DNA of 64,000 bases. Source: Oscillospiraceae bacterium. Lineage in GTDB: Bacteria > Bacillota > Clostridia > Oscillospirales > Oscillospiraceae. The stretch spans positions 1-64,000 of the forward strand of contig JAHHSG010000009.1 of assembly GCA_020025305.1 (NCBI GenBank), read 5' to 3'. Numbering within the stretch: the first letter of the stretch is position 1; the number at the start of each line of letters is the position of its first letter. A program made the translations under genes and the position numbers. Below the pieces are notes generated by a model. It was given only the letters and a program-made list of their open reading frames with translations, was not told where the DNA came from and made no database searches. This document shows, one piece after another, positions 49,234-58,889 of the stretch.

Positions 49234-49908
49234 ATGATTTTTTGTGTAGAAGATGATCGTGGAATCCGTGACTTGATGCTGTATACGCTGAACGCTGCCG
49301 GATTTGAGGCCAAAGGCTTTGGGGACAGCAGCAGCTTTTTTGAGGCGCTGAAAACCGAAACGCCTCAGCTTGTCATGCTGGACATTATGCTGCCCGGGGA
49401 GGACGGCATTTCCATTTTGAAACGGCTACGCAGCAGTGCCGTCACGGCGGATGTTCCTATTATTATGGCGACTGCCAAAGGGACAGAGTACGACAAGGTG
49501 ATCGGTTTGGATCTGGGGGCTGACGACTATCTGGCAAAGCCTTTCGGTATGATGGAGATGGTCTCCCGTGTAAAAGCGGTGCTGCGCCGCACAGAGCCCA
49601 AGAATACCGCCAAAGTCCTGCAAGTGGGGGACTTGACTCTCAACACAGGCGAACATACCGTTTCCGTACGCGGTGCACGGGTACAGCTCACCCTGAAAGA
49701 ATATGAGCTGTTAAAAAAATTCATGGAAAACCTGGGCAGAGTATTCAGCCGTGAGCAGCTTCTCCAGAGCATTTGGGGCACGGACTATATTGGCGAGACA
49801 CGAACTGTGGATGTCCACATCGGTACCCTGCGCACGAAGCTGGGCGATTGCGGCGATTACATAGCCACCGTCCGCGGTGTGGGTTATCGGATGGAGGCGT
49901 GGGTATGA
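49234..49908 (+). CDS. PhoB/PhoP-type response regulator
   Basis: 224 residues from ATG 49234, where the receiver domain begins in the canonical way (MIFCVEDDRGIRDLM); an earlier in-frame ATG at 49192 has a ribosome binding site only 1 nt away. Phospho-acceptor Asp at about 50 (LVMLDIMLPGEDG), Lys in YLAKPFGM, and an OmpR-type winged helix (LTLKEYELLKKFM, ENLGRVFSREQLLQSIWGTDY, TRTVDVHIGTLRTKLG). Position after pstSCAB-phoU makes it the likely regulator of the pst Pho-box. Coupled to the kinase by an ATGA overlap. Confidence 0.92.
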   Translation: MIFCVEDDRGIRDLMLYTLNAAGFEAKGFGDSSSFFEALKTETPQLVMLDIMLPGEDGISILKRLRSSAVTADVPIIMATAKGTEYDKVIGLDLGADDYLAKPFGMMEMVSRVKAVLRRTEPKNTAKVLQVGDLTLNTGEHTVSVRGARVQLTLKEYELLKKFMENLGRVFSREQLLQSIWGTDYIGETRTVDVHIGTLRTKLGDCGDYIATVRGVGYRMEAWV

Positions 49909-51578
49909 CAAAGCGCATCCTGCACTCTATTTTTGTTGTAGCCATCAGCGTTTTTCTCGCCTCCGTGCTGCTATTTATGGGTGTGCTTTTTGATTATTTT
50001 TCCGACGTGCAGCAGTCACAGCTGAAAATGCAGACCAATCTTGCCGCACAGGGCGTGAGCCTTGAGGGCAGCAATTATTTCAACGGACTGGACCCCCAAA
50101 ATTATCGCATTACATGGATTAATGACGATGGCACCGTACTCTATGACAGTAAATCCAATTCCAGCGAAATGGAAAACCATTTGGAGCGCGAAGAGGTCAA
50201 AGAGGCGCTGGCCCAAGGAACCGGCGAAAGCGTGCGCTATTCCAAAACCCTGCTCCAGCGCTCTCTTTACTGCGCCCAGCGATTGTCTGACGGAACCGTG
50301 ATCCGGCTTTCGGTGGGGCAAAATGCGCCGCTCACGCTGCTGCTGGGCATGATGCAGCCTCTTTTGATCATCTTCGCTGTGGCCTTAGTGCTTTCTCTTG
50401 TGCTGGCTTCCCGGCTGTCCAAGAAAATTGTACAGCCCCTCAACGAATTAAATCTGGATGACCCCCTCAGCAATGACGGATATGACGAACTCTCGCCCCT
50501 GCTGCGCCGCATCAGTGTGCAGCAGCGCCAAATTAAGCAGCAAAGCGATGCCTTGCAGCAAAAGCAGAAAGAATTTGAAGCGGTGACAACGGACATGACC
50601 GAGGGCATTGTGCTGCTTAATAGCCAGCGCATCATTCTGAGTATCAATCCCGCCGCCCAGCGGCTTTTTGACACAGATGCCTCTTGTGTGGGAAAACTTC
50701 TTCTGTCGGTCAACCGCAAAGCGGAGTTGCAGGAACTGCTCATGAAAGCCGACAACGGCACCCACGTAGAAAAGGTCATAGAGCTGCGGGGCAGAAAGTA
50801 TCAGATGGATGCCAGCCCCATTCTCTCGGACGGCCAGGTGTCCGGCATGGTACTTCTGCTGCTGGATGTGACAGAAAAGGAAAAAGCGGAGCAGCTGCGC
50901 CGGGAATTTACCGCCAATGTCTCCCACGAGCTAAAGACACCGCTCCACACCATTTCCGGCTGCGCAGAACTTCTGTCTAACGGCTTGGTCAAGCAGGAGG
51001 ACGTGGGAAAATTCTCCGCACAGATCTACACGGACGCCCAACGAATGATACATTTAGTAGAGGATATTCTCAAGCTCTCCCATCTGGATGAGGGGGCAGA
51101 GGACATGAAGCGGGAAGAAACAGATCTATATGCTTTGGCTAAGGAAACCGTGGGCAGCCTGATGCCGGTAGCAGAGGCCGCGCATGTCAAACTCACCTTG
51201 GACGGAGAAGTGGCCGCACTTTACGGCATTCCACAGCTCCTGCAGGGCATTCTTTACAACCTCTGCGACAATGCCATCAAGTATAATCGCCCGGGAGGCA
51301 GCGTTGCCGTGTCCGTAAAAAACGAGGGGCAGGCTGTTCGCCTAACCGTAGCCGATACGGGCATCGGTATTCCCCCAGAGCACCAAGAGCGTATTTTTGA
51401 ACGCTTTTACCGGGTAGACAAGAGCCATTCCAAAGCGATCGGCGGCACCGGGCTGGGCCTTTCCATTGTCAAGCATGCTGCGAGACTTCACAATGCTGCC
51501 ATTGCCTTGCAGAGTGAACCGGATAAGGGAACCTGTTTCACTATTACCTTTCCCACAAATTACCACGGCATGGAGTAA
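49905..51578 (+). CDS. PhoR-type sensor histidine kinase
   Basis: 557 residues from ATG 49905. Membrane helices at about 8-30 and 148-168 enclose an extracytoplasmic loop of about 115 residues; a linker (170-225) and a PAS domain (about 225-325) follow. HisKA has SHELKTPLHTISGCAELL with His at about 341; the ATPase domain has N box CDNAIKYNRPGG, G1 DTGIGIP, F box ERIFERFYRVD and G2 GGTGLGLSI. The layout is that of PhoR/WalK-like kinases, and the phosphate operon context supports phosphate limitation as the signal, sensed through PhoU-PstB. Confidence 0.93.
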   Translation: MTKRILHSIFVVAISVFLASVLLFMGVLFDYFSDVQQSQLKMQTNLAAQGVSLEGSNYFNGLDPQNYRITWINDDGTVLYDSKSNSSEMENHLEREEVKEALAQGTGESVRYSKTLLQRSLYCAQRLSDGTVIRLSVGQNAPLTLLLGMMQPLLIIFAVALVLSLVLASRLSKKIVQPLNELNLDDPLSNDGYDELSPLLRRISVQQRQIKQQSDALQQKQKEFEAVTTDMTEGIVLLNSQRIILSINPAAQRLFDTDASCVGKLLLSVNRKAELQELLMKADNGTHVEKVIELRGRKYQMDASPILSDGQVSGMVLLLLDVTEKEKAEQLRREFTANVSHELKTPLHTISGCAELLSNGLVKQEDVGKFSAQIYTDAQRMIHLVEDILKLSHLDEGAEDMKREETDLYALAKETVGSLMPVAEAAHVKLTLDGEVAALYGIPQLLQGILYNLCDNAIKYNRPGGSVAVSVKNEGQAVRLTVADTGIGIPPEHQERIFERFYRVDKSHSKAIGGTGLGLSIVKHAARLHNAAIALQSEPDKGTCFTITFPTNYHGME

Positions 51579-51673
51579 TAGAGCCCCTGCCCCGGGGAAA
51601 TATCCCTTCCCAATGCACTTACCTAAAAAGCCCACCATATGAAGTGAGCAGGTGCAGTAAAATGAACAACGAC

Positions 51674-51718
51674 AAAAGCCCCCCTTATGTAGGATAATAG
51701 AACTACATAGGGGGCTTT
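51674..51718 (+). terminator. Terminator of the phosphate two-component genes
   Basis: AAAGCCCCC..TTATGTAG pairs with CTACATA..GGGGGCTTT around a 10-nt loop; the end is T-rich. Confidence 0.75.
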
Positions 51719-51895
51719 GCTATATGCAAGTAAAAATACACAGATTTAAAAACAGCGGCAGCTAAAATGGTTGCTATTGCCTGCCCCCTGCGTTCTTTGT
51801 TCTATCCGCACAAATAGGTCTGCCTTTTGGCAGAGGGGTTTCCCTCGTACAGAGCAGAGGCAGGCCCATCCGTACAAATACAGCGCTTGCAGCCA
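51719..51895. other. Gene-free stretch between convergent terminators
   Basis: No reading frame with translation signals, tRNA or repeat unit was recognised. A short CTGCC/GGCAG hairpin occurs at about 51820-51833. It could be a remnant of an older element. Confidence 0.5.
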
Positions 51896-51928
51896 CAAAA
51901 AACAGGACCGAGATTTCTCGGTCCTGTT
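51896..51928 (-). terminator. Terminator of the AtoE-type transporter
   Basis: On the minus strand ACAGGACCGAGA / TCTCGGTCCTGT is followed by six T. Confidence 0.85.
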
Positions 51929-51948
51929 TATGTATGAGGTTTTTAAGC

Positions 51949-53328
51949 TTAGAACCACATGGCCCAGGCGAGGAAGCCCAAGCAGGCCACCACACCGGTG
52001 AACAGCAGCACGATCACCAGATAGCCCATGATGTTCTTGGCGGACAGCTTGGCCACACCCAGAGCAGGCAGAGCCCAGAAGGGCTGGATCATGTTGGTCC
52101 ACTGGTCACCCCAAGCAATGGCCATAGCGGCACGGCCGGCATCGATCCCCATCTCTTGGGCAGCGGGCATCACGATGGGGCCCTGCACCGCCCACTGGCC
52201 GCCGCCGGAAGGAACGAAGAAGTTCACGATACCGGCAGACAGGAAGGTGAGCATGGGGAAGGTCACGTCGTTGGAGACGTTAACAAAGAAGTCGGAAACA
52301 ATGGAGGCCAGAGACACGCCGTCGGCATTGCCAGCGGTCATCATGCCCATGATACCGGCATAGAAGGGGAACTGCAGCAGGATGCCTGCGGCACCGGCAG
52401 CAGCCTCGCCGATGGCATCCACATAGCGGCGCAGATTGCCGTGGAGCAGGATACCGAGGAACATGAAGATGAAGTTCACGATGTTCAGGTCCAGAGCACC
52501 GGCGACGTTCTTGCCGGCCTTGACCACGGTATAGAAGTAATACACGATGTATGCAAAACCTGCAATCACCACCAGCAGCCACAGAATCTTAGAGTGCTCC
52601 AGCTTCTCAGCGGGCGTGTTGATCTCGTAGACCTTCTCCTCCTCATCCTGCAGCAGGGTGGGGTCGATGGTGATGGTGTGCTCCTTGTCGGGATGCATGG
52701 CATAGTTCACCAGGGGCATCAGGATCAGGATCACGCCCACCATGATGAGGTTCACAGGGTGGAAGATGGTATCGGTGGTAGCAGCCTGGAAGGTTGCCTC
52801 CTGAGCGGTACCCGCAAAAATGGTGTAACCGCCGTTGAGCTGCAGGGGGATGGAACCGGACAGGCCGGCGTGCCAGATCACAAAGCCGGAGTAGGCAGAA
52901 GCGATCAGCAGGGGATAGTCAACGGTGGGAACGCGCTTGGCCACTTCCTTAGCCAACAGAGCGCCGGCAATCAGGCCGAAGCCCCAGTTCAGCCAGCAGC
53001 AGATCACGGACACGAAGGTGGTGATCACGATGGCCTGCATATTGTTGTGCGCCAGACCGGCCAGACCACGCAGCGCCTTCTTGCAGGGCTTGGAAGATGC
53101 CATGGCGTTACCCAGCACCAGCACCAGAGCCATCTGCATGGAGAAGCCCAGCAGGCCCCAGAAGCCCTTTCCATTACCCCACGCATCCAGCAGGGCGATG
53201 GGCCCCTGTTGAGTACCCAGCATGGCAGCAATGAACACGACAAAGCTCAGAATGACTGCAAACAGGAAAGGATCGGGCAGCCATCTGTTGACTACGCGAA
53301 CGCAGCCGTTGGTGAATTTCTTAAACAC
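51949..53328 (-). CDS. atoE: Short-chain fatty acid transporter, AtoE family
   Basis: 459 residues from GTG 53328, nine nt after GAGGAG; another GTG at 53334 is too close to that site. About 12 membrane segments with AtoE-family features: VNRWLPDPFLFAVILSF, SFVSVICCWLNWGFGLIAGALLAKE-type region, SGGGQWAVQGPIV and WGDQWTNMIQPFWALPALG. It likely takes up or exports butyrate, acetoacetate or similar acids. Codon bias is strong. Monocistronic with its own terminator. The physiological direction in a fermenter is not known. Confidence 0.92.
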   Translation of the reverse strand: MFKKFTNGCVRVVNRWLPDPFLFAVILSFVVFIAAMLGTQQGPIALLDAWGNGKGFWGLLGFSMQMALVLVLGNAMASSKPCKKALRGLAGLAHNNMQAIVITTFVSVICCWLNWGFGLIAGALLAKEVAKRVPTVDYPLLIASAYSGFVIWHAGLSGSIPLQLNGGYTIFAGTAQEATFQAATTDTIFHPVNLIMVGVILILMPLVNYAMHPDKEHTITIDPTLLQDEEEKVYEINTPAEKLEHSKILWLLVVIAGFAYIVYYFYTVVKAGKNVAGALDLNIVNFIFMFLGILLHGNLRRYVDAIGEAAAGAAGILLQFPFYAGIMGMMTAGNADGVSLASIVSDFFVNVSNDVTFPMLTFLSAGIVNFFVPSGGGQWAVQGPIVMPAAQEMGIDAGRAAMAIAWGDQWTNMIQPFWALPALGVAKLSAKNIMGYLVIVLLFTGVVACLGFLAWAMWF

Positions 53329-53575
53329 AAACACACACTCCTCTTTTTTATTTTTTCTGCGGCGCCACGAACACCACTCGTTTGCGCCGTTTTGGGGATT
53401 TCCACCCCATTTCTTTTGCATGTGCAAAAGAACTCTTTACCACAGTGTACATTTTACAATATCTCGCAGGCAAAAACAAACCGCAATTGTGCCAAAAAAT
53501 TAACAAAAACCTGTGCACATTTGATAAATTATTAACAGCAGGGACTCATACAGCGTGTTTTTTGCCCTTTTTGAC

Positions 53576-53606
53576 GAAAAACAGGCTCTCGTGAGAGAGC
53601 CTGTTA
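53576..53606 (-). terminator. Terminator of the DUF975 gene
   Basis: ACAGGCTCTC / GAGAGCCTGT with GTGA loop; on the minus strand it is followed by TTTTT. Confidence 0.8.
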
Positions 53607-53649
53607 AATGCTTAACATTTTTTGGTGCCTGCCGTCCCGCGGGCACTTT

Positions 53650-54399
53650 TTAAAACAGTGGGGCAGTGGGATCCTGCGCGTCCGGGCCGTGGCCGGGCTC
53701 CCGTGGAATATAGCCGATGCCGGAGGCACGCTTGAGCGCCTCAAAATAGCCTATATCCGTCTGCTCCATATAAGGGCTGATCCAAATAGAGAGAATGCCC
53801 ATGGTAAGGCCGCAGAGTAAAATCCAGCCAAAGAAACTCAAATCCAGCACCAAAAGATCCGCTTTATGGTTTGCCGTCTGCAGGCGGGACATCCGCATGG
53901 CATTAATGACACCCAGTTCCGGATTTTCACACAAATTATATATAGTAAAGCGATACATATAACTCAAAATGATACCGGGAATCATCAGCAGCATCAGACC
54001 GACATACACCACGCCTGTCACGCAAATGGTCGCAAGGATCAGCTTTCCAACCATGGAAAAGCCATCGAAAAGGGTGGTGTACTTCATCTCATAGCCGCGC
54101 CGCACACCCAGGTGATAGATTGCCAGACCGCCGCCCAGTACCGTGGTGAGCAGCCACACCATCACAGAGGTGAACAGCACCACCACCGGCGAAAAGTCGG
54201 GTGCGGTCAAAAAGGAGGGCAGTTTGACCCATGGCACGATCCGCTGCACATAGGCGGCAAAGTCATTGGCCACATAGAGATTGATAATATGGATCAACTC
54301 CATGAGCACCAAGTAGAGCAGCGTCACCACATAGGCCGAAGAACGAGCCGAGCGAACGACTTCCTTGGCCTCCATTTTAATTTGTACACGGTCGAGCAT
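53650..54399 (-). CDS. DUF975-family integral membrane protein
   Basis: 249 residues from ATG 54399 (AAGGAG six nt upstream). About six membrane segments; the middle contains LAIYHLGVRRGYEMKYTTLFDGF and the motif MIPGIILSYMYRFTIYNLCENPELGVINAMRMSRLQTANHKADLLVLDLSFFGW, which is the DUF975 signature. A polar C-terminus ends in Pro/Asp-rich sequence. Function unknown; similar proteins occur as single genes in many clostridia. It has its own promoter and terminator. Confidence 0.88.
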   Translation of the reverse strand: MLDRVQIKMEAKEVVRSARSSAYVVTLLYLVLMELIHIINLYVANDFAAYVQRIVPWVKLPSFLTAPDFSPVVVLFTSVMVWLLTTVLGGGLAIYHLGVRRGYEMKYTTLFDGFSMVGKLILATICVTGVVYVGLMLLMIPGIILSYMYRFTIYNLCENPELGVINAMRMSRLQTANHKADLLVLDLSFFGWILLCGLTMGILSIWISPYMEQTDIGYFEALKRASGIGYIPREPGHGPDAQDPTAPLF

Positions 54400-54458
54400 A
54401 GTATCTCCTTCCCCGTCCTTCCGCAAATCAAAAAACAAATGATGGATGATTCAGTGGT

Positions 54459-54487
54459 AGTGTACCATAGTGTCACCTAAAAAACAA
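54459..54487 (-). promoter_or_regulatory. Promoter of the DUF975 gene
   Basis: On the minus strand TTGTTT (54487-54482), 17 nt, TACACT (54464-54459). Confidence 0.5.
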
Positions 54488-54605
54488 GCAGCCCCGCATT
54501 CTTGCCAAATGTTACAATTGTTGGAAATTCTCCAAGAATTTTCCGTTCAACTTGACAAGAATAGAAGAAAAATGGCTATGAATTGCGAATTTGGCAGCAA
54601 AACAC

Positions 54606-54634
54606 TGGACAATCGAATTTCTTTGATGTAGAAT
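54606..54634 (+). promoter_or_regulatory. Promoter of the rnf operon
   Basis: TGGACA (54606-54611), 17 nt, TAGAAT (54629-54634), giving a leader of about 50 nt. A further TTGACA at 54552-54557 lacks a well-spaced -10. Confidence 0.6.
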
Positions 54635-54644
54635 AATTTGCAGT

Positions 54645-54668
54645 ATGGGGTGGCGTAGAGCCACCCAT
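54645..54668 (+). promoter_or_regulatory. 5' leader hairpin of the rnf operon
   Basis: ATGGGGTGGC and GCCACCCAT form a stem with one bulged G and a loop of about 5 nt, near the predicted transcript start. It may protect the 5' end of a highly expressed mRNA. Confidence 0.5.
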
Positions 54669-54689
54669 AAGTAAGATGAGGTGAAGACA

Positions 54690-56045
54690 ATGGCACAAGC
54701 TTTCTTTGGCGGCGTTCATCCCAATGACATGAAGGCCGCAACCAATGAAAAGGCCATCGAGCAGCTGGCAGCACCGGCGCAGGTGGTCATTCCCATGTCT
54801 ATGCACATCGGTGCACCTTGTAAGCCTCTCGTTGCAGTGGGCGATAAGGTGACGATTGGACAAAAAATCGGTGAACCCGGCGGATTTGTGTCCGCTCCCA
54901 TCCATGCCAGCGTGTCCGGTACGGTGAAAGCCGTGGAACCCCGGCCCTACAACATGGGCGGCACCATGATGTCCGTGGTAATCGAGAATGATTTCCAGAA
55001 CACTGTGTGTGAAGACATCCACCCTGTAGAAGATCCCGACAGCATTACTCCCGAGCAGCTGGTCGAGATTGTTAAGAATGCCGGTATCGTCGGTCAGGGC
55101 GGTGCTACATTCCCTACCCACGTCAAGATCAGTTCCAGCCTTGGTAAGGTGGACTATGTGATCATCAACGCGGCGGAGTGTGAGCCCTACATCACCGGCG
55201 ACCACCGCACCTGCCTGGAGCGTCCCGAGATGGTGATCAAGGGTGCCTCGCTGCTGGCAAAGTGCTTCGGCGTGGACAAGGTGTACATCGGCATTGAGGC
55301 CAACAAGCAGAATGCTGCTGACACTCTGAACAAAACCATTGAGGAGCTGAAGGCTCCCGTAGTGGTAGAAGTGCTGCATACCCGCTACCCGCAGGGTGCT
55401 GAGAAGCAGTTGGCGCAGGCCATTTCCGGCCGTCAGGTGCCCTCCGGCAAGCTGCCCGCAGATGCCGGCTGCTGCATTTTCAACCTGAACACTACGGTTG
55501 CGATCTATCGTGCAGTGTACGAGGGGATGCCGGTGGTGAACAAGGTTGTCACCGTGTCCGGCTCCGGCGTTATTGATCCCAAAAACATCGAGTGCCCCAT
55601 TGGCACCCCCATTTCCTGCCTGTTTGACGCCTGCGGCGGTCTGAAGGAGGAGACTTACAAGCTGATTATGGGCGGCCCCATGATGGGTTTGGCTCAGTAC
55701 AGCGTGGATGTATCCGTCGGTAAGGGAACCGGTGCCATGCTGGCCTTTGCCGGCGAGGAGGAGAAGTACGTTGCCGAGCCTCAGTGCATCCGCTGCGGCA
55801 AGTGCGTCGGCGTATGTCCCATCCGCTTGGAGCCCGTGTTCATGTACAAGTACCTGATGAAAGGCAATTGGGAGGCATTTCGCGATCAGCTCCATGGTAT
55901 GGACTGCATCGAGTGCGGTGCCTGCACCTACACCTGCCCGGCTCGTCTGCCTCTGACCCACGCCTTCCGTCTGGGGAAGCAGCAGGTCAACAACGCAAAA
56001 ATGGCCGCCCAGGCTAAGGCTGCCGCTGAGAAGAAGGAGGCGTAA
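54690..56045 (+). CDS. rnfC: Rnf electron transport complex subunit C
   Basis: 451 residues from ATG 54690 (GAGGTG six nt upstream; GTG 54681 overlaps that site). The flavin/NADH-binding region shows GQGGATFPTHVKI and AAECEPYITGDHR; two [4Fe-4S] motifs lie at about 366-379 (CIRCGKCVGVCP) and 406-419 (CIECGACTYTCP). It is the peripheral subunit that reduces NAD. The complex couples ferredoxin oxidation and NAD reduction to Na+ or H+ export. First of six genes; the next starts 3 nt after its stop. Confidence 0.97.
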   Translation: MAQAFFGGVHPNDMKAATNEKAIEQLAAPAQVVIPMSMHIGAPCKPLVAVGDKVTIGQKIGEPGGFVSAPIHASVSGTVKAVEPRPYNMGGTMMSVVIENDFQNTVCEDIHPVEDPDSITPEQLVEIVKNAGIVGQGGATFPTHVKISSSLGKVDYVIINAAECEPYITGDHRTCLERPEMVIKGASLLAKCFGVDKVYIGIEANKQNAADTLNKTIEELKAPVVVEVLHTRYPQGAEKQLAQAISGRQVPSGKLPADAGCCIFNLNTTVAIYRAVYEGMPVVNKVVTVSGSGVIDPKNIECPIGTPISCLFDACGGLKEETYKLIMGGPMMGLAQYSVDVSVGKGTGAMLAFAGEEEKYVAEPQCIRCGKCVGVCPIRLEPVFMYKYLMKGNWEAFRDQLHGMDCIECGACTYTCPARLPLTHAFRLGKQQVNNAKMAAQAKAAAEKKEA

Positions 56046-56048
56046 CTT

Positions 56049-57065
56049 ATGACCGATTACAAGAATTTGAAATTGATCGCGTCTTCCTCTCCCCATATCC
56101 GTTCCAATGAGGACACCCGCAGCATCATGCTGGACGTGATCATCGCTATGCTCCCCGCTCTGTGCATGAGCGTATATGTCTTTGGCTTCCAGGCTCTGAT
56201 CCTGACTGTCATTGCTGTGGCCTCCTGCCTGTTCTGGGAGTGGGGCTACCGTAAGGTAATGAAGAAGAACAGCTCCATCGGCGATCTGTCCGCTGTGGTG
56301 ACCGGTATGCTGCTGGCTCTCAGCTGCCCCGTGACTCTGCCCTGGTGGATGATGGTGGTCGGCTCTTTCTTTGCCATTGTTGTGGTCAAGCAGCTCTACG
56401 GCGGCATTGGCTGCAACTTCCTCAACCCCGCTCTGGCCGCCCGTGCCGCTCTGATGGCCTGCTACGCCAGCGCCATGACCCAGTGGGCTGCCCCCGGTAA
56501 TTGGATGCCCCTCTTTGGCTCCGTGGCCGATGTGGAAACCACCGCTACCCCCTTGGCCATTATGAAGGAGGGTGCTTTTGATCAGCTGCCCACCATTGCT
56601 GATATGTTTATCGGCAAGATCGGCGGCTCCATGGGTGAGGTTTCCTCTCTCATGCTGCTGGCCGGCGGCATCTTCCTGATGCTCCGCAAGGTCATTTCCT
56701 GGCATACTCCCGTAGCCTTTATCGGCACCGTGGCTGTGATCTCTCTGATTTCCGCTCCTGCCGGTATCAGCGCCGTAGACTACATGGCCTACAGCGTGTT
56801 CGGCGGCGGTCTGATGATGGGTGCCATCTTTATGGCTACCGACTATGCCACTTCTCCCGTGACCAAGCCCGGTCAGCTGATCTTCGGCATTGGCTGCGGT
56901 CTGCTGACGGTGTTTATCCGCCGCTTCGGCTCCTATCCCGAGGGCGTGTGCTTCTCCATTCTGGTGATGAACTGCACCACTTGGCTCATTGACAAGTATG
57001 TCCGTCCCACCATCTACGGCGCACCCAAGAAGGAAAAGAAGGCAAAGGAGGCGGCTGCAAAATGA
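56049..57065 (+). CDS. rnfD: Rnf electron transport complex subunit D
   Basis: 338 residues, about ten membrane segments. SSPHIRSNEDTRSIMLDVIIAMLPA opens it, and TTATPLA near residue 167 matches the site where FMN is covalently bound to Thr in RnfD/NqrB. YGGIGCNFLNPALAARA is another family motif. Membrane core of the ion-pumping complex. The stop overlaps rnfG by 4 nt (ATGA). Confidence 0.96.
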   Translation: MTDYKNLKLIASSSPHIRSNEDTRSIMLDVIIAMLPALCMSVYVFGFQALILTVIAVASCLFWEWGYRKVMKKNSSIGDLSAVVTGMLLALSCPVTLPWWMMVVGSFFAIVVVKQLYGGIGCNFLNPALAARAALMACYASAMTQWAAPGNWMPLFGSVADVETTATPLAIMKEGAFDQLPTIADMFIGKIGGSMGEVSSLMLLAGGIFLMLRKVISWHTPVAFIGTVAVISLISAPAGISAVDYMAYSVFGGGLMMGAIFMATDYATSPVTKPGQLIFGIGCGLLTVFIRRFGSYPEGVCFSILVMNCTTWLIDKYVRPTIYGAPKKEKKAKEAAAK

Positions 57066-57658
57066 AAATCTCCGGAAAGTTTATTTTGAAGGTGGCCGGC
57101 ACCCTGACTGTCATCTCCCTCATTGTGGCTGCTCTGCTGGGCGCTGTCAACGAAGTGACCAAGGGGCCCATTAAGGCCATCAACGAAGCGAAGACCAAGG
57201 ACGCTCTGGTGAAGGTCGTTACCGACACTGAGAGCGAGTTTGTCCCTCAGGAACTGACCGATGAGGTCAAGGCCGCTGCCACCGCACAGGGCGGCACCGT
57301 CACCGAACTCTATCAGGTGAAGTCCAATGGCGAGGCGGCAGGCTACGCTGTTAAGATCGTGGCCAGCGGCTCTCAGGGCAGCATCGAAATGATTGTCGGT
57401 ACCGACACCAACAAGGCCATCACCGGCATCAGCGTTGTTAAACACGCCGAGACTTCCGGTATCGGCACCAAGGTCTGCAACGACAATGCACCCGCTGTCA
57501 ACGGTACTCCCGTACTGGATCAGTTCATCGGTTTGTCCGGTTCCGGCAGCCTGGTAGTCAAGGGCAACATCAGCCCTGTCTCCGGCGCCACTGTTTCTTC
57601 CTCCGGTGTGACCAAGGGCGCCAACGCCGCTCTGGCCGTCGTGGAAGTATTGGGTTAA
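57062..57658 (+). CDS. rnfG: Rnf electron transport complex subunit G
   Basis: 198 residues. An N-terminal membrane helix (about 8-30) anchors an extracytoplasmic FMN-binding domain; SGATVSSSGV near residues 174-183 carries the Thr for covalent FMN, and HAETSGIGTKVC precedes it. It passes electrons between RnfD and RnfE/A. A 17-nt gap with AAAGGAGGAG leads to rnfE. Confidence 0.95.
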   Translation: MKISGKFILKVAGTLTVISLIVAALLGAVNEVTKGPIKAINEAKTKDALVKVVTDTESEFVPQELTDEVKAAATAQGGTVTELYQVKSNGEAAGYAVKIVASGSQGSIEMIVGTDTNKAITGISVVKHAETSGIGTKVCNDNAPAVNGTPVLDQFIGLSGSGSLVVKGNISPVSGATVSSSGVTKGANAALAVVEVLG

Positions 57659-57675
57659 GAAAGGAGGAGTACTAA

Positions 57676-58287
57676 ATGAATCCTAAGAAACAACTAATGG
57701 ACGGTTTGATCAATCAGAACCCCGTTCTGGTACAGCTTTTGGGTATGTGCTCCACCATGGCCATCACCACTTCGATTATGAACGGTCTTGGCATGGGTGT
57801 GTCTGTTATGATCATCCTGACCCTGTCCAATATCTTTATTTCCCTGCTGCGCAAGATTATTCCCGGCGAAGTGCGTATCGCCTGCTACATCGTGGTGATC
57901 GCCGGCTTCGTTACCTGCGTTGACCTGCTGCTGCAGGCCTTCGTTCCCTCGATTGCCGCATCTCTGGGTGTGTTTATCCCCCTGATCGTGGTAAACTGCA
58001 TTATCCTTGGCCGTGCAGAGGCTTTTGCCTCCAAGAATACCGTGGGTGCCGCTGCACTGGACGGTATCTTCCAGGGTTTGGGCTACACCATCGTGCTGGT
58101 GATCCTGTGCTTCTTCCGTGAGCTGCTGGGCAGCGGCACACTGGCCGGCATTCAGATCATGCCCGAGTCCTACACCCCCGCTCTGATGCTGGTGCTGCCC
58201 GTGGGCGGCTTCCTGTCTCTGGGCTGCCTGATCGCTGTCATGCAGTGGGCCATGGCCAAGAGCGCTAAGAAAAAGGAGGCCAAGTAA
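57676..58287 (+). CDS. rnfE: Rnf electron transport complex subunit E
   Basis: 203 residues, about six membrane segments. NPVLVQLLGMCSTMAITTSIMNGLGMG, PLIVVNCIILGRAEAFASKN and ELLGSGTLAGIQI are RnfE/NqrD signatures. Pairs with RnfA as an inverted half to form the membrane iron-sulfur site. Ends in a Lys-rich tail (AKSAKKKEAK). Three nt before rnfA. Confidence 0.96.
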   Translation: MNPKKQLMDGLINQNPVLVQLLGMCSTMAITTSIMNGLGMGVSVMIILTLSNIFISLLRKIIPGEVRIACYIVVIAGFVTCVDLLLQAFVPSIAASLGVFIPLIVVNCIILGRAEAFASKNTVGAAALDGIFQGLGYTIVLVILCFFRELLGSGTLAGIQIMPESYTPALMLVLPVGGFLSLGCLIAVMQWAMAKSAKKKEAK

Positions 58288-58290
58288 GTT

Positions 58291-58875
58291 ATGAGTGTTA
58301 CTTCTCTGCTCGCCATTTCTCTTGGCGCAATTCTGACCAATAACTTTATCTTTGCCCAGTTCCTGGGTATCTGCCCCTTCCTGGGCGTTTCCAAGAAGAT
58401 CGACACCGCCGTGGGTATGGGTGCCGCCGTGACCTTCGTTATGGGTCTGGCTTCCGCCTTTGCCTATCTGGTGAACATCGTTCTCAGAGCGCTGGGTCTG
58501 GAGTTTATGCAGACTGTGGCTTTCATTCTGGTGATTGCCGGTCTGGTGCAGTTCGTGGAAATGTTCCTCAAGAAGTTCATTCCCACGCTGTATACCGCTC
58601 TTGGCGTGTACCTGCCCCTGATTACCACCAACTGCGCCGTGCTGGGTGTTGCCCTGCTGAACGTGCAGAACAACTACAACTTCATCGAGTCCGTGGTGTA
58701 TGGTATCACCGGCGGTCTGGGCTTCCTGCTGGCAATCTTCCTGTTTGCGGCTGTCCGTGAGCAGCTGGAATTTGCCGAGACCCCCAAGGCCTTCGAGGGT
58801 TTCCCCATCGCACTGATCACTGCCGGTCTGATGGCTCTGGCCTTCATGGGCTTCAGTGGTCTGAAGGTCTGGTAA
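58291..58875 (+). CDS. rnfA: Rnf electron transport complex subunit A
   Basis: 194 residues, about six membrane segments. [30 protein letters not shown] and [16 protein letters not shown] are RnfA/NqrE signatures; the paired Cys in these stretches form the membrane iron site with RnfE. Overlap-free, 14 nt before rnfB with AAGGAGG. Confidence 0.96.
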   Translation: MSVTSLLAISLGAILTNNFIFAQFLGICPFLGVSKKIDTAVGMGAAVTFVMGLASAFAYLVNIVLRALGLEFMQTVAFILVIAGLVQFVEMFLKKFIPTLYTALGVYLPLITTNCAVLGVALLNVQNNYNFIESVVYGITGGLGFLLAIFLFAAVREQLEFAETPKAFEGFPIALITAGLMALAFMGFSGLKVW

Positions 58876-58889
58876 GGAGGTAAAAGACA

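Noticed and set aside
51934..53535. 533-codon open frame on the plus strand
   Set aside because: Antisense to the AtoE-type transporter; His/Gly/Gln-rich shadow translation.
54576..56705. 709-codon open frame on the minus strand
   Set aside because: Antisense to rnfC and rnfD; low-complexity His/Gln/Gly composition and no ribosome binding site.
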